64,000 nucleotides of DNA, taken from the NCBI GenBank assembly GCA_013398055.1, contig VZRS01014850.1, forward strand, positions 62,001 to 126,000, given 5' to 3'. The notes beneath the pieces were generated by a model. It did not search any database, was not told where the DNA came from, and saw only the letters and a program-made list of their open reading frames with translations. This document shows positions 1 to 14,606 of the stretch, piece by piece. The DNA comes from Ifrita kowaldi. Taxonomy: Eukaryota; Chordata; Aves; Passeriformes; Cinclosomatidae. Numbering within the stretch: position 1 is the stretch's first letter; every line of letters begins with the position of its first letter. The position numbers were made by a program, and so were the translations under genes.

Positions 1-3000
1 CAAACAGGAATCAACAAGTTAGAAAAAAAGCTCTGAGATTGCTAACTGCTGAATTTAATGGCTTTTTGCTCAAGAGCACAAAAAGCCATGCTTTACTGAA
101 CTGTAAGTTAGCTTTGCTTGCTTGCACTGTTATAGGTCTGAATTGACAACATGAAAAGTTATCAGTCTTAAGAAACTCAGTTGAATATGGTCTGTGTTTC
201 AACTGAATATTGGAGTAAGAATAAGTGCAAATTAAAAGAAATAATACGAAGCTAAGTTTTATCATGTCAACAGAACATTCTGGAAGTTTTTTAAAAATAT
301 CCACATGAAATCAGAATGTAAATGAAACCTGCCAATATACACAAATATCCCGAGTTGTATCAGCCTGAGGGAAGAATTCTGATTTCTACAACAATTTGTT
401 CTCATAGTACTATGACATCCTGTGTCTTCCAGATAAAAAAGCAATAAAAAAGTCCATGCTGGTTGTAAGCCCTAAAGTAAAGGATTACTGTGATAAAGTC
501 AAGCGGTTGTCTCTGTAGAACATTTTAGATTGTCTGCAATAGAAAATCTGAGAGTGATACATAAGTACAGGAAGAGAATCTGTTAGTGTTTGACATTAAC
601 TAGCGAAAAACTCTCAAACTCTTAAACTGGTGATTCTGCTTCCTAGGGTTCTTACCACATTCCTTCAGCCTGCAAGAAGTTGAACAGCCTTTTTGTAACA
701 AGGACTACATGGTAGGTTCTTCTAAATTTTTAGGAGAATTTCACATATATTGAATGGTGAAACCATAATCATAAAAATGTAAAATTCATGAATACAAAAA
801 ATATGTTGAACAAGATACTTACAATATAATAGTACAAAACTCCAGGGAAGGAAATATTGCTGTAACTTCCTAGTGACTGAAAAAGAACTGATTCCAGGTG
901 CTGCAATTAATTTGTTGTGAAAGAAATAAGTGGATTACAGCAGAGAATACCAAATTCCCAGGGTTGATTTATTCACAATTATTTATATGCCTGAGCAGGC
1001 GTCTTGATAGCAACATCAGCAGTGAATTTTACAATTCACAGGTGTAACACCCCTTTCAGAACTCCAGCAAAGACAGCTGTGTTTGAACAATTTCAGTCTG
1101 CCCATAATTTCTAATACTCCTGCTTTTCCCAAGACGCTGTGTCCCCAAAACTGCTACAAACTTGTTTCACTCCTTCACTACAAAGAAATGAAAGATTTTG
1201 TGCTTAGGCAGACTCATAAGGTTATTTGATGTATTGCCGCTTTGCAGCTACATGTATAGCGTAATCAGCAATTCCCTAGAGTACAGGAACAAGGTTACTG
1301 TTTGCAGCCTTCAAACTTTCCTCATTTACAAGCCATGCAAAACTCCAGTGAAAAGTTTGGAGTTTGCCACAAAACTTGTAAGTCCATTTTAGATATTCAT
1401 AAATGCCCATTCTGAAGGTGGCACAGCTTCATGATCAATAATGGATTTCTCTTTGCGTCATATCTGTGAAAGACTATTATATTGATTTTACAAGGTAAGA
1501 CATGGAAAACTAGAATCCTGAAACCACAGTACACAAATGAATTAAATGCCTATTCCTTAAACACAGGAAGAATTAGTAATTTTTTAAGAGGATTAGCAGG
1601 CATCTCAAAACTCCATTGCTGAAAACAGAACAGCCTAAAATATTGTGTAATAGTGCATGGGTACAAAACTAAGATATGTTTTTCTCTGGGCTGTTGCTGC
1701 TTTATTTTGGCATCTAGTAAGAAGAGACAGCTTTATTAAGTGTCAGCAAGAAAATCTACCCTTTTATAAATCCTGCAGAGGTGAAACTATATTAAAAATG
1801 AAGTTTACATGGCATCTAAAAATTCTCCTGAGATACATTGGATATCCTCTGATCTCTTAGGTTGGTTTAATTAAAAGATTATGATTTTAGTGAGATATTT
1901 AACAGTTTAAAGGAAATCAAATGAAGAAAAACGTCTTTACTGCACCTTTAATTTTGTTAGCAAACTCTGAAAGCTGCAAAAAAAAACTTGTGCTCAATCA
2001 AACCTATTAAAAGCCACCAAGACAAAAGTACCCAGGAACATCAGTGCATTGATTCTAACCTCACTTAGATACAGAAAATTAGACTGACTTCTTGTTCCAC
2101 CAATTTTCATGACTTACCTTCACAATGTCTGTCTGGTCTACATAAGAAAGCTGAATCCTTTTTGCTGTTGGATATGTGGTCTAGCTATCCCAAAGAGTGA
2201 AAGCACAGGGCTAGCAGGGAACAAAAGCAACTGCCACACTGAAGGCTGTGCTTTTAAGAATGGCATTTTAGTTCTAATGAATCTCTTCCTGACATCCAAG
2301 CGTATCTGAAGTACTATTGTGATCTCAGTTCTCTGCTCCGCAGCCAGCAGGGGCTAAAACTGACAGCTCACTTACCTACATGGGGAGAGAGACTACCTCT
2401 TACCTCATGAAACTTAAAAGTGATCCTTCTGGCTGGATAAGAGAGACAGACTCTAATGGGAGAGGCATCAGTTCTTACTCAGCTGAAAGGAAGGTGGTTC
2501 TGATGACAGGATTCAAAGGAAGAATAATGAAAATACAGCAGAGTGGAGGAGCATTTTTACGTTGAATGATACTTATGATCCCCCAGTGGATGTCTCCTTT
2601 GCCAAACTTCAAATTTTATTCATATCTACAACATTATGAGTTGTGTTCATTAAAATAATTCAGTACCATTATACTATGACATTTTACTATGACATATGCT
2701 CAGTAACTGCAATCAGGTTATAATTACTTCACAAATATATTTGAAAAACCTAAAAAGGCTCTTAGGAAACCGCATACACTCTCCTTTCCTTAATGGCGTT
2801 TGTACAAACCACATATTTCAAAAATATTCTGTGTTATAGAAGTGTTTCTGTGCATAAGGAAAGATGCCTAACTCCCCAGGGGCTAGGAAGAGATAAATAC
2901 GCACTAGCATCTCTGATGTATCGGTTAGTCAAATAAAATAGAGTGAGTGTAAAAGGAAAAACCTACAGTTCCATAGAGAAAAAATTTCATAAATAACCCA

Positions 3001-3765
3001 AAAATGGCATTTGTGATAACTTCTGCAGTGCTAGTACATGGCCCTCTTTTCCAACTAAGTCATACTTTAGTACTAAAAATGTGATAGAACTTCAGGTATA
3101 GTCCTAAAAACAAAATTTCTGTCAATACTTTATTTCTCGAAGAACTAGGCATGACTGAAAAGCCAAACGTTTTTATAAATCCTTAGTAAATTTCTGTGAG
3201 TGTGTGAAGCTCTGCTTAAATATCACAGACTTGAATAACTCAGTGTGGTTTGTCTGTTTTACTGTTGGCTTTCTTGTAGAGGGGGTGTATTTTGAGTGTT
3301 TATGTTTGGCTATGTCCTTATAGCCTTGAATTTCCATTCCGTGTTTCTAGAGTAGATCAGAAGTGATAAGATTTGGCAAATGAACATTGTTATCTCTTCT
3401 AATCCATTGATCTAATGAGTTCTTGTGGCATTTCCAGCTAACATTAAAGATTTTGGCTACTCAGAAGATTTTTTTTTTTCCTTTATGTTATAATCAGAAT
3501 TAAAGGGTGTTGTTTCCTTATTTCAGTAGTAAATTATTTACTCTGATCAAGGAAGATGCATGACAAAACCTAGCTAAGCAGAATTTGACACTGTAATCAA
3601 AGAAACAGTTAGTAATAGTTAAAAGAATTTGGAAATAATAAAATTATTGTAATACAAGGGTTCTTTAATTAACTGAGAGCTCTGGGGTTTTTTTGAGAAG
3701 AAAGCAACATAAACCTAGATCCAAAGAGCTAAGGGTTTGGAAGAATTCTTTTAATTTGTTTTAAA

Positions 3766-3836
3766 CCACATTTCTTTAACTGTATAACACATTTCTTTAC
3801 CACACTTTACATTTCTTTAACACATTTCTTAACTGT
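3766..3836. repeat. Short tandem repeat, unit about acatttctttaac
   Basis: Four imperfect copies of a unit close to ACATTTCTTTAAC lie in a row with small spacers (about 3767-3780, 3787-3799, 3808-3820 and 3821-3834). This is a pyrimidine-rich local duplication with no visible function. Confidence 0.75.
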
Positions 3837-5345
3837 TCGGAAATTACATGGGCGTTTACCTTTTTGCATGAGGTAAGGCCCTAATGTTGGAGCTTCTATT
3901 TGCAGAAACATAGCCAATGGCCTCTGGAATTGTCCATTTCATAATCTCAAAACCAATGAAGATAATAAATATGTTCACAGTATGGGACTGGTTGCTGTAC
4001 TAAAATGTCCTGTGGGAGTCAACTAATAGCATTCTTTATGTCAGAGCTGCCAGCAATAATGTGGATTATTTTGAAGGTTTTCATAAACCAATCTCTCACT
4101 GTCCTCCAGGGCTGCCTGGAAGGCAGAAGTATAGTTTCGTGAGAAAATATCAAAGTTTTCATCTCACATTAGAACAAATATGATAACTTTGAACTTCTGA
4201 GGAAAAGACATAAGAAAAGAAAAAAGTTATAGCCCAGTTTAGGCACCCCTTTGTTGTCCTGAGGGTTCAAAAGCACATGCTGGCCAAAAAGGGAAAAAAA
4301 AAAAAAATCAGAACCACATTCTTGTTTCCAAATAAATGCTTTAACAGTCTGACTTCATCATGGACATTTGGCCTCCCCAAATAACAATATTTTTTTACAA
4401 CCCAATGCGTTCTGACAAAAGAGATGGTTTACCAAATTAGTGTCTTTTTCTGAAGGATAAAGGCTTTTGGTGAGGCTGCCTGCTCACTGATGAGGAAGCA
4501 CAAGTTCTATCTTGTTCTGCTGATGATAGTTTGTTGAATTATTCTGTGGCTCTTCTGTGGTTTCAAATTTGAAAAGCGAGAAGTCTGGCTCTTACTGTAG
4601 AAAACATCCAGCAACTGCTGCTTTAATGTATAGCATTTACATATTGAATGGCAGCAGCCTCTGTTGGAGGCAGCAGCAAATGGACACCACACAATATGAC
4701 TACACGCTACTCTGATGCTCAACGTGTTCTTCTTCATGCACACAGAAGGAACAAAGACCTCCATATCATTTCCAAGAACTCTTATCCTGAGCTGCTTGCA
4801 TTTAAAATGTAAGCGTAAATAATTATGTTTTCACCAATTTAAAAAAATGCACACAAAGACGCATGAGCCTTTCAATCTTGCCATCTCCTTTTCTGTGGCA
4901 ATTTGGTCTTTTGTGGGACTTTTTTGTGTGTTTTGATTTTTTTTGTCCCCTCTGCCACTGTGAGGTGTAGCAAGGTCAGAATAACATCCACTATTTTCTT
5001 GTACTGAATCCTTAGAAGCATTCTAAAACACTTAAACACAACAGTACCATAAAAACAAACAACCCCATGTGTAACAAAGATCCACCTATGCCATAATATC
5101 AGCTTTATACAAAAGTTTAAATGACAGCAAGTCCTTTCAGCATTCTTAGCTGGGACAAGATCTGTTTGGAGATTGTGTCACTCAGAGTTAGGTACTTCCA
5201 TTGCACCCAGGTTTCTGAACTCTCATCACAGAGTTTAAATTGGCAGAGTTATGAGGCTGACTAATCACCACTATGGAAAATTACTCAGATCATTCTAGGT
5301 CCTACCAGGTAGATCTGAACTGTGCTTATTTGATATTGCAATGGT

Positions 5346-5363
5346 AAAAAAAAAAAAAAAAAA
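5346..5363. repeat. Poly(A) tract
   Basis: An uninterrupted run of about 18 A. No retrotransposed gene or SINE body could be recognised upstream of it, so it is treated as a simple homopolymer. Similar shorter tracts occur at 4294-4306 and 42546-42563. Confidence 0.8.
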
Positions 5364-8300
5364 TCAACAAACCACCCCATACACACTCAGAGAACAGAAT
5401 ATCTGTCAAAGAACACAATTATTTGTCTTGTTATTCATTTCACTTTTTGCCAGTGAATGCTTTTATCATTTTAGTTTGCTCTACTATTGTAATCTACAAC
5501 TTTACCCATGGAAGGATTATTAAAAAACAAACAAAAAGGGCACAGAAACTTCAAACTCTTTCCCTCTTCTGTTCTGAAAATAATTTAAATGTATTTTAAT
5601 TTATGTAATTTTAAACAAACACAGTCTTATTCAAGATTTGACTATCAGATGTACATGCTTTAAAGATATTTCAAATACAAGAATGCAACATGGGATGCTT
5701 GGAAACATTATCATGACATTGCCTCAAGTTCTTTAATGAAAAGATTAGGCTGCAATTTACATAAGTAATATTACCATCTGAGGCTCTCTTTTTTTCTTCT
5801 ATAAGAGCTAGAGTACTTTTCTGCAAATAATATACTCTGTATATATAATGGTCCTGGAATTTACTTGCTCAAGAAAATTCATGAGAAAATTACTCAAGAA
5901 AAAACTTGAATTTTTTCTTCTTGTAATTTGAAAGGCAGTTTTCTGACTATTTTTGGCCTGCTGTGGTAAAGGGGCATATCTTTAAGTGGAATTTTAAGGA
6001 ATTCTCAGAATATATTCTCTTGGAGTTATGCATTTCATCTGTGAAATTGAAACACTTTCTTTAGAAACAAGAAATACTGCAACCTTCACTCATGAAAGGA
6101 AGAATCAATCTTCTGCAAGGAGAGATCACTCCCAGTACAAAAGCCTAAGTGTTTTCAGTAGGATATATTTAAATATCTGTCTTATCTAGAGACTTTCAAA
6201 GGAAGAAGCCCGAGGAAAGGAATTCAGTTCATTTATTCCTTGACCATGGCTATACGCAGATTATTCTGGATGGGAAAGTGTGGAAAAGGAAAAAGGAAAA
6301 AAAAAAAAGGAGGAAATGAACAGTTTCTTATTTTAAGAATGGACCAATTTCACAAATACGATGCTAGTAATTCCACAAACAAATTCAAAACCTGTGGAAA
6401 CTGGTGGAAAATATATAATCTTGGCACAATTTTTAAGAGGGTGGTTTATCTTTAGATGTTAAGGAGTGTGATTCGCCTCCAAAGAACTACAGAGAATATT
6501 TGCATTTATCCAGTGTTATATTTCTGATCCTTCAACCTAGTTCATCAGATGCGGAAAAGAAACTCCATAATTCCATCAAAAACTGTTCCTACCCAACTTA
6601 AAATATTTAACACGTCTTCCCTCATAACTCCATGCACAAAGCCATTTCACTGCCTGCTCCACAGACTTCCAGTGTTCAGCCTAAATGTGCCTGTGCAGAC
6701 TACATAACTGCTAGCTTTCCATCACTACCCTAATCTTTACCCTAATCACCACCAACATTCTGCTTTTGGAACTTAGAAGAATCCACATCCCCCTTCAACC
6801 ATTATTATAACAAACTAAGAAAACCAAAGAAGTTAATTATTTTTCCCTCAAACAACAATATAAGTGTTCAATTTTATTATTATGCTGGCTGTCTTCCTTC
6901 AGGGTTCAACTTGGAGTTCAACTGTCAAGTTGTACACGAAAGCAATGTCATCAGCTTTTACAAAACAGTCTTATGACTGCATTTTTTTCTAATGGAAACG
7001 TCTTTTCTAACTAGTTTCACAGCAAAATTTCCAATATGCTTCCCAGTATGCCCCGTTTATTCACATTAGTGTTTTAATGCAAAAATAACAGTTGTTTTGT
7101 TTTGAGCCAGATTACTTGTCTTCTTGACCACATCATATAACAACTTTATGCATTTCCTCATTCTCATCTTATTTGTCAAGGTTTATATGATTTATTTTGA
7201 TTTTCGCAACTTAACTAATGCAGTTTTGTCCATTCTTTCTTTATTCCTTTATTTATACCCTTTTAAAACACAGAAACTAACAAAACATTTTTCCCCCTCC
7301 ATTTTCCAAAAAATGTATTCCTAAGCATCGTGCTTATTCTTTCCACTATAAATTTTTAATTTTTTTTATTTAATTGCAGATATTGTAAGAAAACTTCAGA
7401 GTTCCACAGTTTCCTGCAGTTAGACTCCTCTCTGATCCCATGTGCCACTGCAGAGGTGAACAGGACCACCATCACCTTTGCAGATTTCACTCTCTTGCAT
7501 CTTAGTTGTGCCTCTAATTTGCCCACAGCTATGGCTGGACCTTCAGCAGGCTCCCAGCTAGAATATGCTCACCCAAGGAGAAGTATCCCAAGATCACAAA
7601 AAAAAAAATTTTGGGGGGAGCAGTAGATAAGACATTATGTCCAGGTACATGACTGATAACTGTTGGTTGAAAAGTAACATTTTGCATAACATCATTCCAC
7701 ACCAACATGGTGCTTTTGAGTGGACTACTGCTATACCAAACAGTCTGAGATAACATTGCATATCAAAACACAAAAACCAACAAAAAGTTAGAATTAGTTT
7801 TCTAATAGAAAGCACGTCATCAGAGCTGAATTCGACCAAGACATACAATCTATCAACAAACTGACATAAACATTTAGAGAACAAGAGAAAAGAAACTTTT
7901 TCAGTGCTTTTGATTTCTCAGATACCTCTTTGGCTATTACAAGCCAGATAATTATGTTCTGTCATCCACAATAAAGCATTCACTTGACTACTTCTACACA
8001 AATATAACTTCTAGTACCACCAAAGTACCAATTTTTTGACAAGTTCGGGTTACCAACACACCAAATAATTTCATTACTGCTATTTTTCGTCTCCATTTTA
8101 ATTTTTTTTTCTGTCTCCCATTGCTTGAATAGAGATTGTCAACTACACTCACAGACTCTGTTCTAAAACACCAAGCTGTCAATACAATGACTGCTATATT
8201 TTTAAGCGGTTGCCACACCCTTTGAAAACATTTGGAAGCAGAAATACTTCAAACAACAACCAGTTCATATTTCATCACTGCTAGTCTCCAGTCTAAGCTA

Positions 8301-11300
8301 TGTAAAGCAAGATAAACACTAGGAACATCCAGGAGGTGCACAAAGTTTAAGGTATAAGGCTAATGCAAAAACTGCCTAATCCTATTTCACACTAGCTCAT
8401 CTTGACCATTTTTTCAGCACTAATAGGAGCACCGCATGTCATTAAAGTCAGCAGCCCATATCAAACAGACATAGATGTCCATCCATCACTACAGACCCCA
8501 CTGCACATTTTAAACACACTTGAAGTTTCTAGTTCTAGCTAAATGATTCGTTTTTCTCCCTAAAGGAAAGACATGAAATTCATCATGCAATTACCTTAAC
8601 ATCCTGCTGCAACAGAAAGGGTCTTTGTAACTCATCTGTAGCCGTATACTTTGTTTCTTGTATAATAACTGATCAGAAAAAGAGCAGTCACTCTGAGTCC
8701 CGGGCAGGAAATCTTTCCAGACTTGTGGTACAGCCTATTCCTGAAGATTAAACAAAATCTGTGGAACAAGCTTTTATTCCCAGAAGAAAGGAGTCCTCCT
8801 TCTTTCTGAAAGTACTTGAATGACTTCAGCTGGGCAGTCACACCTCCAGGAAACAAAGACACCACAGGTGTGGATAAGGAGATTTGGAATGAAGAGCTTG
8901 GAATAGGAACCAGAACTAATAAACAGGGGGAAAAGAAAGAGCAAGGTGGAGTTTTGGGATAAAAAAAAAAAAATTATTTCGTGTTTTTTCTATATGTTGA
9001 TTGATGTTTTTGTTGAAAGAAATTAATTGCCACCAATGTTTAAATGAATGCTAGTTTACCTTTAATAAACTTTAAGTTTCAACCAGATCAGTCTCAAAGT
9101 TCTATACAGTTTGCAGTCCCAACATATCCTTACATCTTTCCTTTCTTTAAAAGTTATTGGTTTTACCAAGAGAAAAAAACTAAACAAATTAATTTTCATA
9201 TCCACATGCTTTGTGTAATAGAAACAACGGACATAAATTTAATTCTGCTTGTCAGTAACAAGTGAACTATTTAGACATACAAACATACTATATCTGTTAG
9301 AAAATAGCTTTTTAATCAAGAAAAATGTGGACGTATGAAATAAACCCTTGTCTTTTCAGACTCAAACATTCAATGAAAATTCATTGGTTTCAGTAGGACA
9401 AATGTTTCTTGGTTCTACACAGTAGTTGAAAACTCAACAAAGACAATAGAAATAGGTAAAGATTTCCACATAGCTACAGAAGATTTCAGTCCAAGTATTT
9501 GCTTTTTCTTAGCTCTGAGTAAAGCTAGGGGCTGTTGTCTCAGGCAGTCCCCATTGCAATTGCTCATTTACTCCCTTGCAGCTGCTCCATTCCATGTTCA
9601 GCTGCCAAAAGGAAAGGATCCTCTCACCTGGTGGGCAGCACACACACCTGAGTGAAGGATAACAATGCCTGCTCTGAAACTGCAAGTGCAAATATGAGGC
9701 TGGACTACAGAGATTTCTGAAGTGCTTTGATAAAATGCTTTTTTGGTAGCATGTCTCCTAAAAAAGTATCAAATCTTGAAAACTGTCTAGGGGGAAAAGT
9801 ATTTTTTAGCTGTGCCCTCCTCTAGGAATGTTATCAACAAATTACTCCTAAGGAGCAAAGCATTTGCATTAGCCTTAAAAGAAAATACCCTTAACAACTG
9901 GCACTGCTAATCATAATGATAGGTAGGGGAGTCATTATGTAAATGATCATTTATGAAGCATCTCACTGGCATCCCAACAGGACAACAAAGCATTTTATAA
10001 ATAAAAGGAGTCAATAAGGCAGAGTAAGAATTTTTCTTTGCGGTTTTTTGGTTGTCAATGACAAAGGTTCTGTTGATGTTTTGGTCATACTGAATAAGGC
10101 TGCTACATGTTTGAAATAATTTCTGAGATAACCTAAGAAATAGAAAGGTCTTGTGAGAAAGTAGGTCTGATACGTCCCCTCCTTACTGCGCTGTTCAAAG
10201 ACAGTAAGCAATGATTAGCAAATACTATGCTAAAAAAGCCCAATTTTTTAGTGAAAATTCAAATTTGAGTATGCTGTAATAAAGTATGACCTTGGTAGCA
10301 CAAAGATATGATACTCTTATTTTTGATTCCACAAAGTTCATATGTGATATCATAGTTTAGACTATCTACACTACTCGGAAAAGGCTGGTCAGTTTACCTT
10401 GTGTTCTAGTAGTTGTAAGAACCCTTACAGACTCTTAGCAAAGATTAATCTAATATCATGTACTGCTTTAGTAGAAGATTGCACTCATTGCTAAGAAGCA
10501 GGGGAAAGTAGAGAATCTTTTCCATCTTCTGATTAGAATTTAGGGGTTTTCTGAACTAGAGACCTGATCAAAAGCATTATTTTTAACATCTGTTGGAAAA
10601 AAAGGGATGCCAATTCTCCATGCCATTTCACAAACAGGTCTGAAGTTTTGATCTAGAAGCAGTATATAAACAGATGAATCAGATAAGAAAGGAAAATTGT
10701 ACATTTACGAAAAAAAAGACTACTGATTCTGAAATTGTCTGGTGTCAGTTTCATAAAATTAAGTTTAGTATTATTTTTAAAGTATTAGAAATTTGTTAGG
10801 CAAGTTATATGTTGTGACATTTTTGGATTTTTCTTTAAAGACAGTACTCTGGAAGATTGCTGGTGAAACAGAAGTCTCTGAGACAGCTAGAGAAAGAAAT
10901 AAATTAGGATCAGACAGAATAAAATATATGATTGTGAACAAGAAAAAGGTTATTACAAATGTCACTCTAAAATATATATACACATTTACTTTTATCTAAA
11001 GGAATAATCTGAGAGACAGGTTTGCAGGATGTCATTGCAGCTAGCACCTGCGGCATGTTTCATATCTGAATGCCCTGATTTAACCCTTCTCTTTGACACT
11101 CCACAAGTCCTGAAGGGTTTCTGAGGACTCAGGCACCTTCTGCTAAACAGATTACCCACTTGTCACTTGTCCAAATAAAGTTTGAATACTACTGTATTAG
11201 TAAGAAGACAAATCACCTCAAATTTAATTCACCAACAATAGATTAAGAGAACAATCCTGGTTTCTAATTGCCTCAAGGTGAAGGAAACTTGAAAGTTCAT

Positions 11301-14084
11301 CTATCAGGCAACTTTTCTGCTGTGTAACTGCATTTCTGAAAAAGAGCCTGTCTTTTTTCATTGGGGGTTTTTGGTTGGTTTTTTCACTCCAAAAAGTGTG
11401 AGTTGTAAGTGATTTTGACTATAATACCTGGAAGAAAAGAGTTGTGAAGCAGATGACTTCAGCTGGATTGAATTCTGGGGCTCTGGCTACATCATTTTAA
11501 GTTACAGACTAGTATGGGGCTTCGCAGAAATTTCTACCTCTATGCAAGAGTGAGGTAAATTTAGAGGACAAAAGTACTTTGCTGTACTAGCAATACAATT
11601 TGTTTTTTCAGGAAAATGGTTGTCTTTCTCATGCGAATCTGTAGTTGCAAATTTTTTGCTTATGGTAGTAAATTACAAAGAATTGAAAATCCAGAATCTC
11701 AATTTCATCTTCAACAGCATAAAAAGATCCTGAACAGTCCACCCTTTTTTGCATCCTGTTCCTACCCTCTGCCCATCTTTCATTTCAGAGGCAGGGCCAA
11801 AAGGTAGGTAGGTATATAGGTAAATAATTATTGCAACAAAAATTCTGGAGAACTACTACACTGTTTCTAGTTGTGGCACAGTGCTGAGAATTTCATGACA
11901 GTTCTCCAGCAAAGTGGGGAGAGGGACAAAGATGACACATCATTCACCATGACAGCAATTGCAAACGCCAAGCAAAGTTCTTGCAAAGCGCTTCTGGAAG
12001 AGTTTACAGTGTATGACAAACCGCTTGTTAATAGCTCCTTCTTGAAATATTGGATTGAATTCATGCTACTTGCCTTAGGAACCCAACAGCAGATATTTTC
12101 AAGCATCTAGAAGATGTTAAGACATTAAGAAAGTTTTAAGAAAACGTCTTAGTATTCTCAAGAGCTTCACATCCTGTTTTTTTGACTTGCGCATGACACA
12201 GGGATGGAACTCTGTTTCATACCTGAAATTCTTTGTTTGTTCTTGAAAATAATTATCCCCCAAACTTTTCTCCTTATGAAAACTGCATAGACTTTCATTT
12301 TTTAAAAGATTGATTGAATTTATACATTGATTTAATTTATTTTCGAATGCTGGGATAGTTAAAGAACTGGAGCCAAAATAAAATAACCCATTTGTATAAG
12401 TCTGTGGAATTTATAACAAACATTGCATTTGGATGAGATTTTTCAAAATAGATTTTTTAATGTTGCTGTCCTTTAAAACCCCGAATGGTATAGTTGTGAA
12501 AGATATAAACCAGGTAGATCAACACTTCCTTCTTAGTGCTGCCACTTATGCCTCCAACTAATAGAAAATGCAAATGATGCTTATTAAGAGAAGTTAGATT
12601 AAAGGAGATAGAATTAGCACTACAGATCTCATAGAAAACCTAGTTTTTATTCCAGGGATTTCATACGCCAAAACTAATAAGTGCTTTACAGTTCAAAATG
12701 TTCATCCAGTCTTTTCTCCTTTGGTATTGATATGCTATATAATCAATTTTAAGTATTCAATAGGAGGACATTACTATAGACAGGTCTTGCAGACTAATTG
12801 TGTTTCCAGGAATAGTGAAAGGATTAAATGTACAGAAATTAGATGAAAGATGAAATAGATGTTTTCAGTTCCAAGGAGAGCTGATAAAGTCTGTTATGGG
12901 TATGTTGTACTCAAAGAACTGTTATGGCCGAAAAAAAAAACAACCCATAAAGTTTCACAGAGAGCCAAGAATTTATTTTTAACCTAATAATAATGTTAAC
13001 AGTCTAAATAAAATAGAACCAATTAGTCTTGCTACAGTAATATTAAGTTATAGTCCAAATGCATACTGAAAAGCCTTACTATTGATGTCATTAAGATTGT
13101 TATTCAACACTTAACAAATAACTAATTTTTTCTTCGGTGTTGTGTTCACTGCTAACATCTGTGGCATCACAGGGTCGATTGTACTTATCTCCATCAAGGA
13201 GGGAAGCGGTGGCAGGCTGTCAGCATCCTGAGTTGTTTCCAAATAGGGCTTCAGTTTAGGTGCACAGACAGGATCCCTTCTGCCTCACTGCTGGCATTCA
13301 GCTGGGACTATCTTTACATGCTTTCTTATCACAGTCTGCTTCTTTCACTGATTCCCAACTGAAGTTTGAAAACTGAACCATAGCCATCTTCACCTTTATT
13401 TGCCATGAGGGGCTACTGCTCTTTAGGCAAAGAGTGAATAACCTGGTCTGTCAGAACTTTACATTAAAGTTTATTCACAGGGGATAACTAAAGCTAGGAA
13501 TTAATCATTAGAGCAACGGAGAATTATTAAAAGGAGATAAAAGCAGCTCAGGCCAAGACGAGTCCAGACAAGTCCTGAGAGCTCCACAATCAGGTCAACA
13601 CAAAATCTGTAGCATTTTACTAGTCATGGAAAAGGTCATATTTACCATCCTAATGGCAGGGAAAAGATGGCAATAATGGTCAAGTGAACCTCACTGAAAG
13701 AGCAAATTGCTTCAGTAGATTATGCAATGACAGAATTTGACTGTTCAGTCATTTGAAAAGAGGAACATCATTGAACAAGGCCTAGGATGCAGCAAAAAAA
13801 ATAGAGGGATCTGAATAAGAGATTAAAATAGTGAGGTCAGAAAGTTACGTAAGAAATGTATTATGGCAGTTAAAGCCCTCTATAAGTGGGAAAAAAAAAA
13901 AATTGGCAAAAACTCCACAAACCCAAACAGAAGCCTACGCAAGCTCACACATTTAAAAATTACCATGAGTTGAATGTCTCATGAGTTGAAGCACAAATTT
14001 TTGTGCTTTAAAAGTATTGAGATGAATTTTCTCCGAACATATGGATCACTGTACAAGAAACTTAGGTGTGGGATTTGTTTTGGA

Positions 14085-14290
14085 AATTGTCACATCCAAG
14101 ATACGGCTCCATGAGATGCATCTTGCAGCGCTGCAAGCGCTGGAGGTTTCACGCCCATCCACGCGGGAAGGATGGGTGCTAATATCACACTAGATGGCGG
14201 TGTTGTTCACGGAGCAGCCCGCCTTCAAGCCTTCCTGTGGGAACGGCTTCTCCAGGGATACATCTGATTCCTGATAAGTGATAACTTACC
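14085..14290. promoter_or_regulatory. CpG-rich patch, possible regulatory element
   Basis: This roughly 200-bp patch stands out from its AT-rich surroundings by G+C content and by several retained CpG dinucleotides (for example in acggct, gcagcgctgc, cacgcc, cacgcggg, ggcggtg, cacggag and gaacgg). It contains a perfect 16-bp palindrome at 14122-14137 (CTTGCAGCGCTGCAAG), a short inverted repeat CCCATCC/GGATGGG about 14155-14177, and a CTCF-like motif at 14187-14201. Retained CpGs in a noncoding region suggest either low germline methylation or a recent insertion. No transcript start or ORF can be assigned. It could also be an unrecognised transposon fragment. Confidence 0.4.
14187..14201 (+). 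promoter_or_regulatory. CTCF-like binding motif
   Basis: The 15-mer ACACTAGATGGCGGT fits the CTCF core pattern CCASYAGRKGGCRSY at every position except the first. CTCF binds such sites as an insulator and loop-anchor protein, and orientation matters: the motif reads on the + strand, so the site lies downstream of the minus-strand FSTL5 gene. Single motif matches occur by chance, so binding is inference, but the CpG-rich setting adds weight. Confidence 0.4.
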
Positions 14291-14606
14291 ACTGTGTTGA
14301 TGGCTAAAATGAAGTAATGCGCACCTGGAAAAAAATTAAAAAGGCAAACAAAAAAAAGACTGGGCTTGATATGATAAATCAGGAATTTCTATGTAGACTG
14401 GATATGAATTTGGAAGCTCAGATACTGTTGAATGCATTTCATGTTTGATATGTCCAATGAAAAAACAGATTATATTAGAAAATCACATACTGATCACATG
14501 CAGAATTGTATGCGAGTTCACAGTGAACAGCAAAAATTGTTTTAATTCTACATACAGACGTAAAGGAATTATTCTGACATTTAGAACATAGAACAATACG
14601 TTTCTT

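Larger units (their letters stand above)
1..14084. other. 3' flanking region of FSTL5, no gene recognised
   Basis: About 14 kb of AT-rich DNA downstream of the FSTL5 3' end. All open stretches here are short (under 100 codons). None resembles a known protein family, has splice signals supporting it, or shows a convincing coding pattern. I see scattered homopolymer tracts, a short tandem repeat at 3766-3836, and a 240-bp segment at 11867-12110 that is open on both strands and is discussed as a finding. FSTL5 is known to border a large gene desert in other vertebrates, which fits the lack of genes. Confidence 0.7.
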
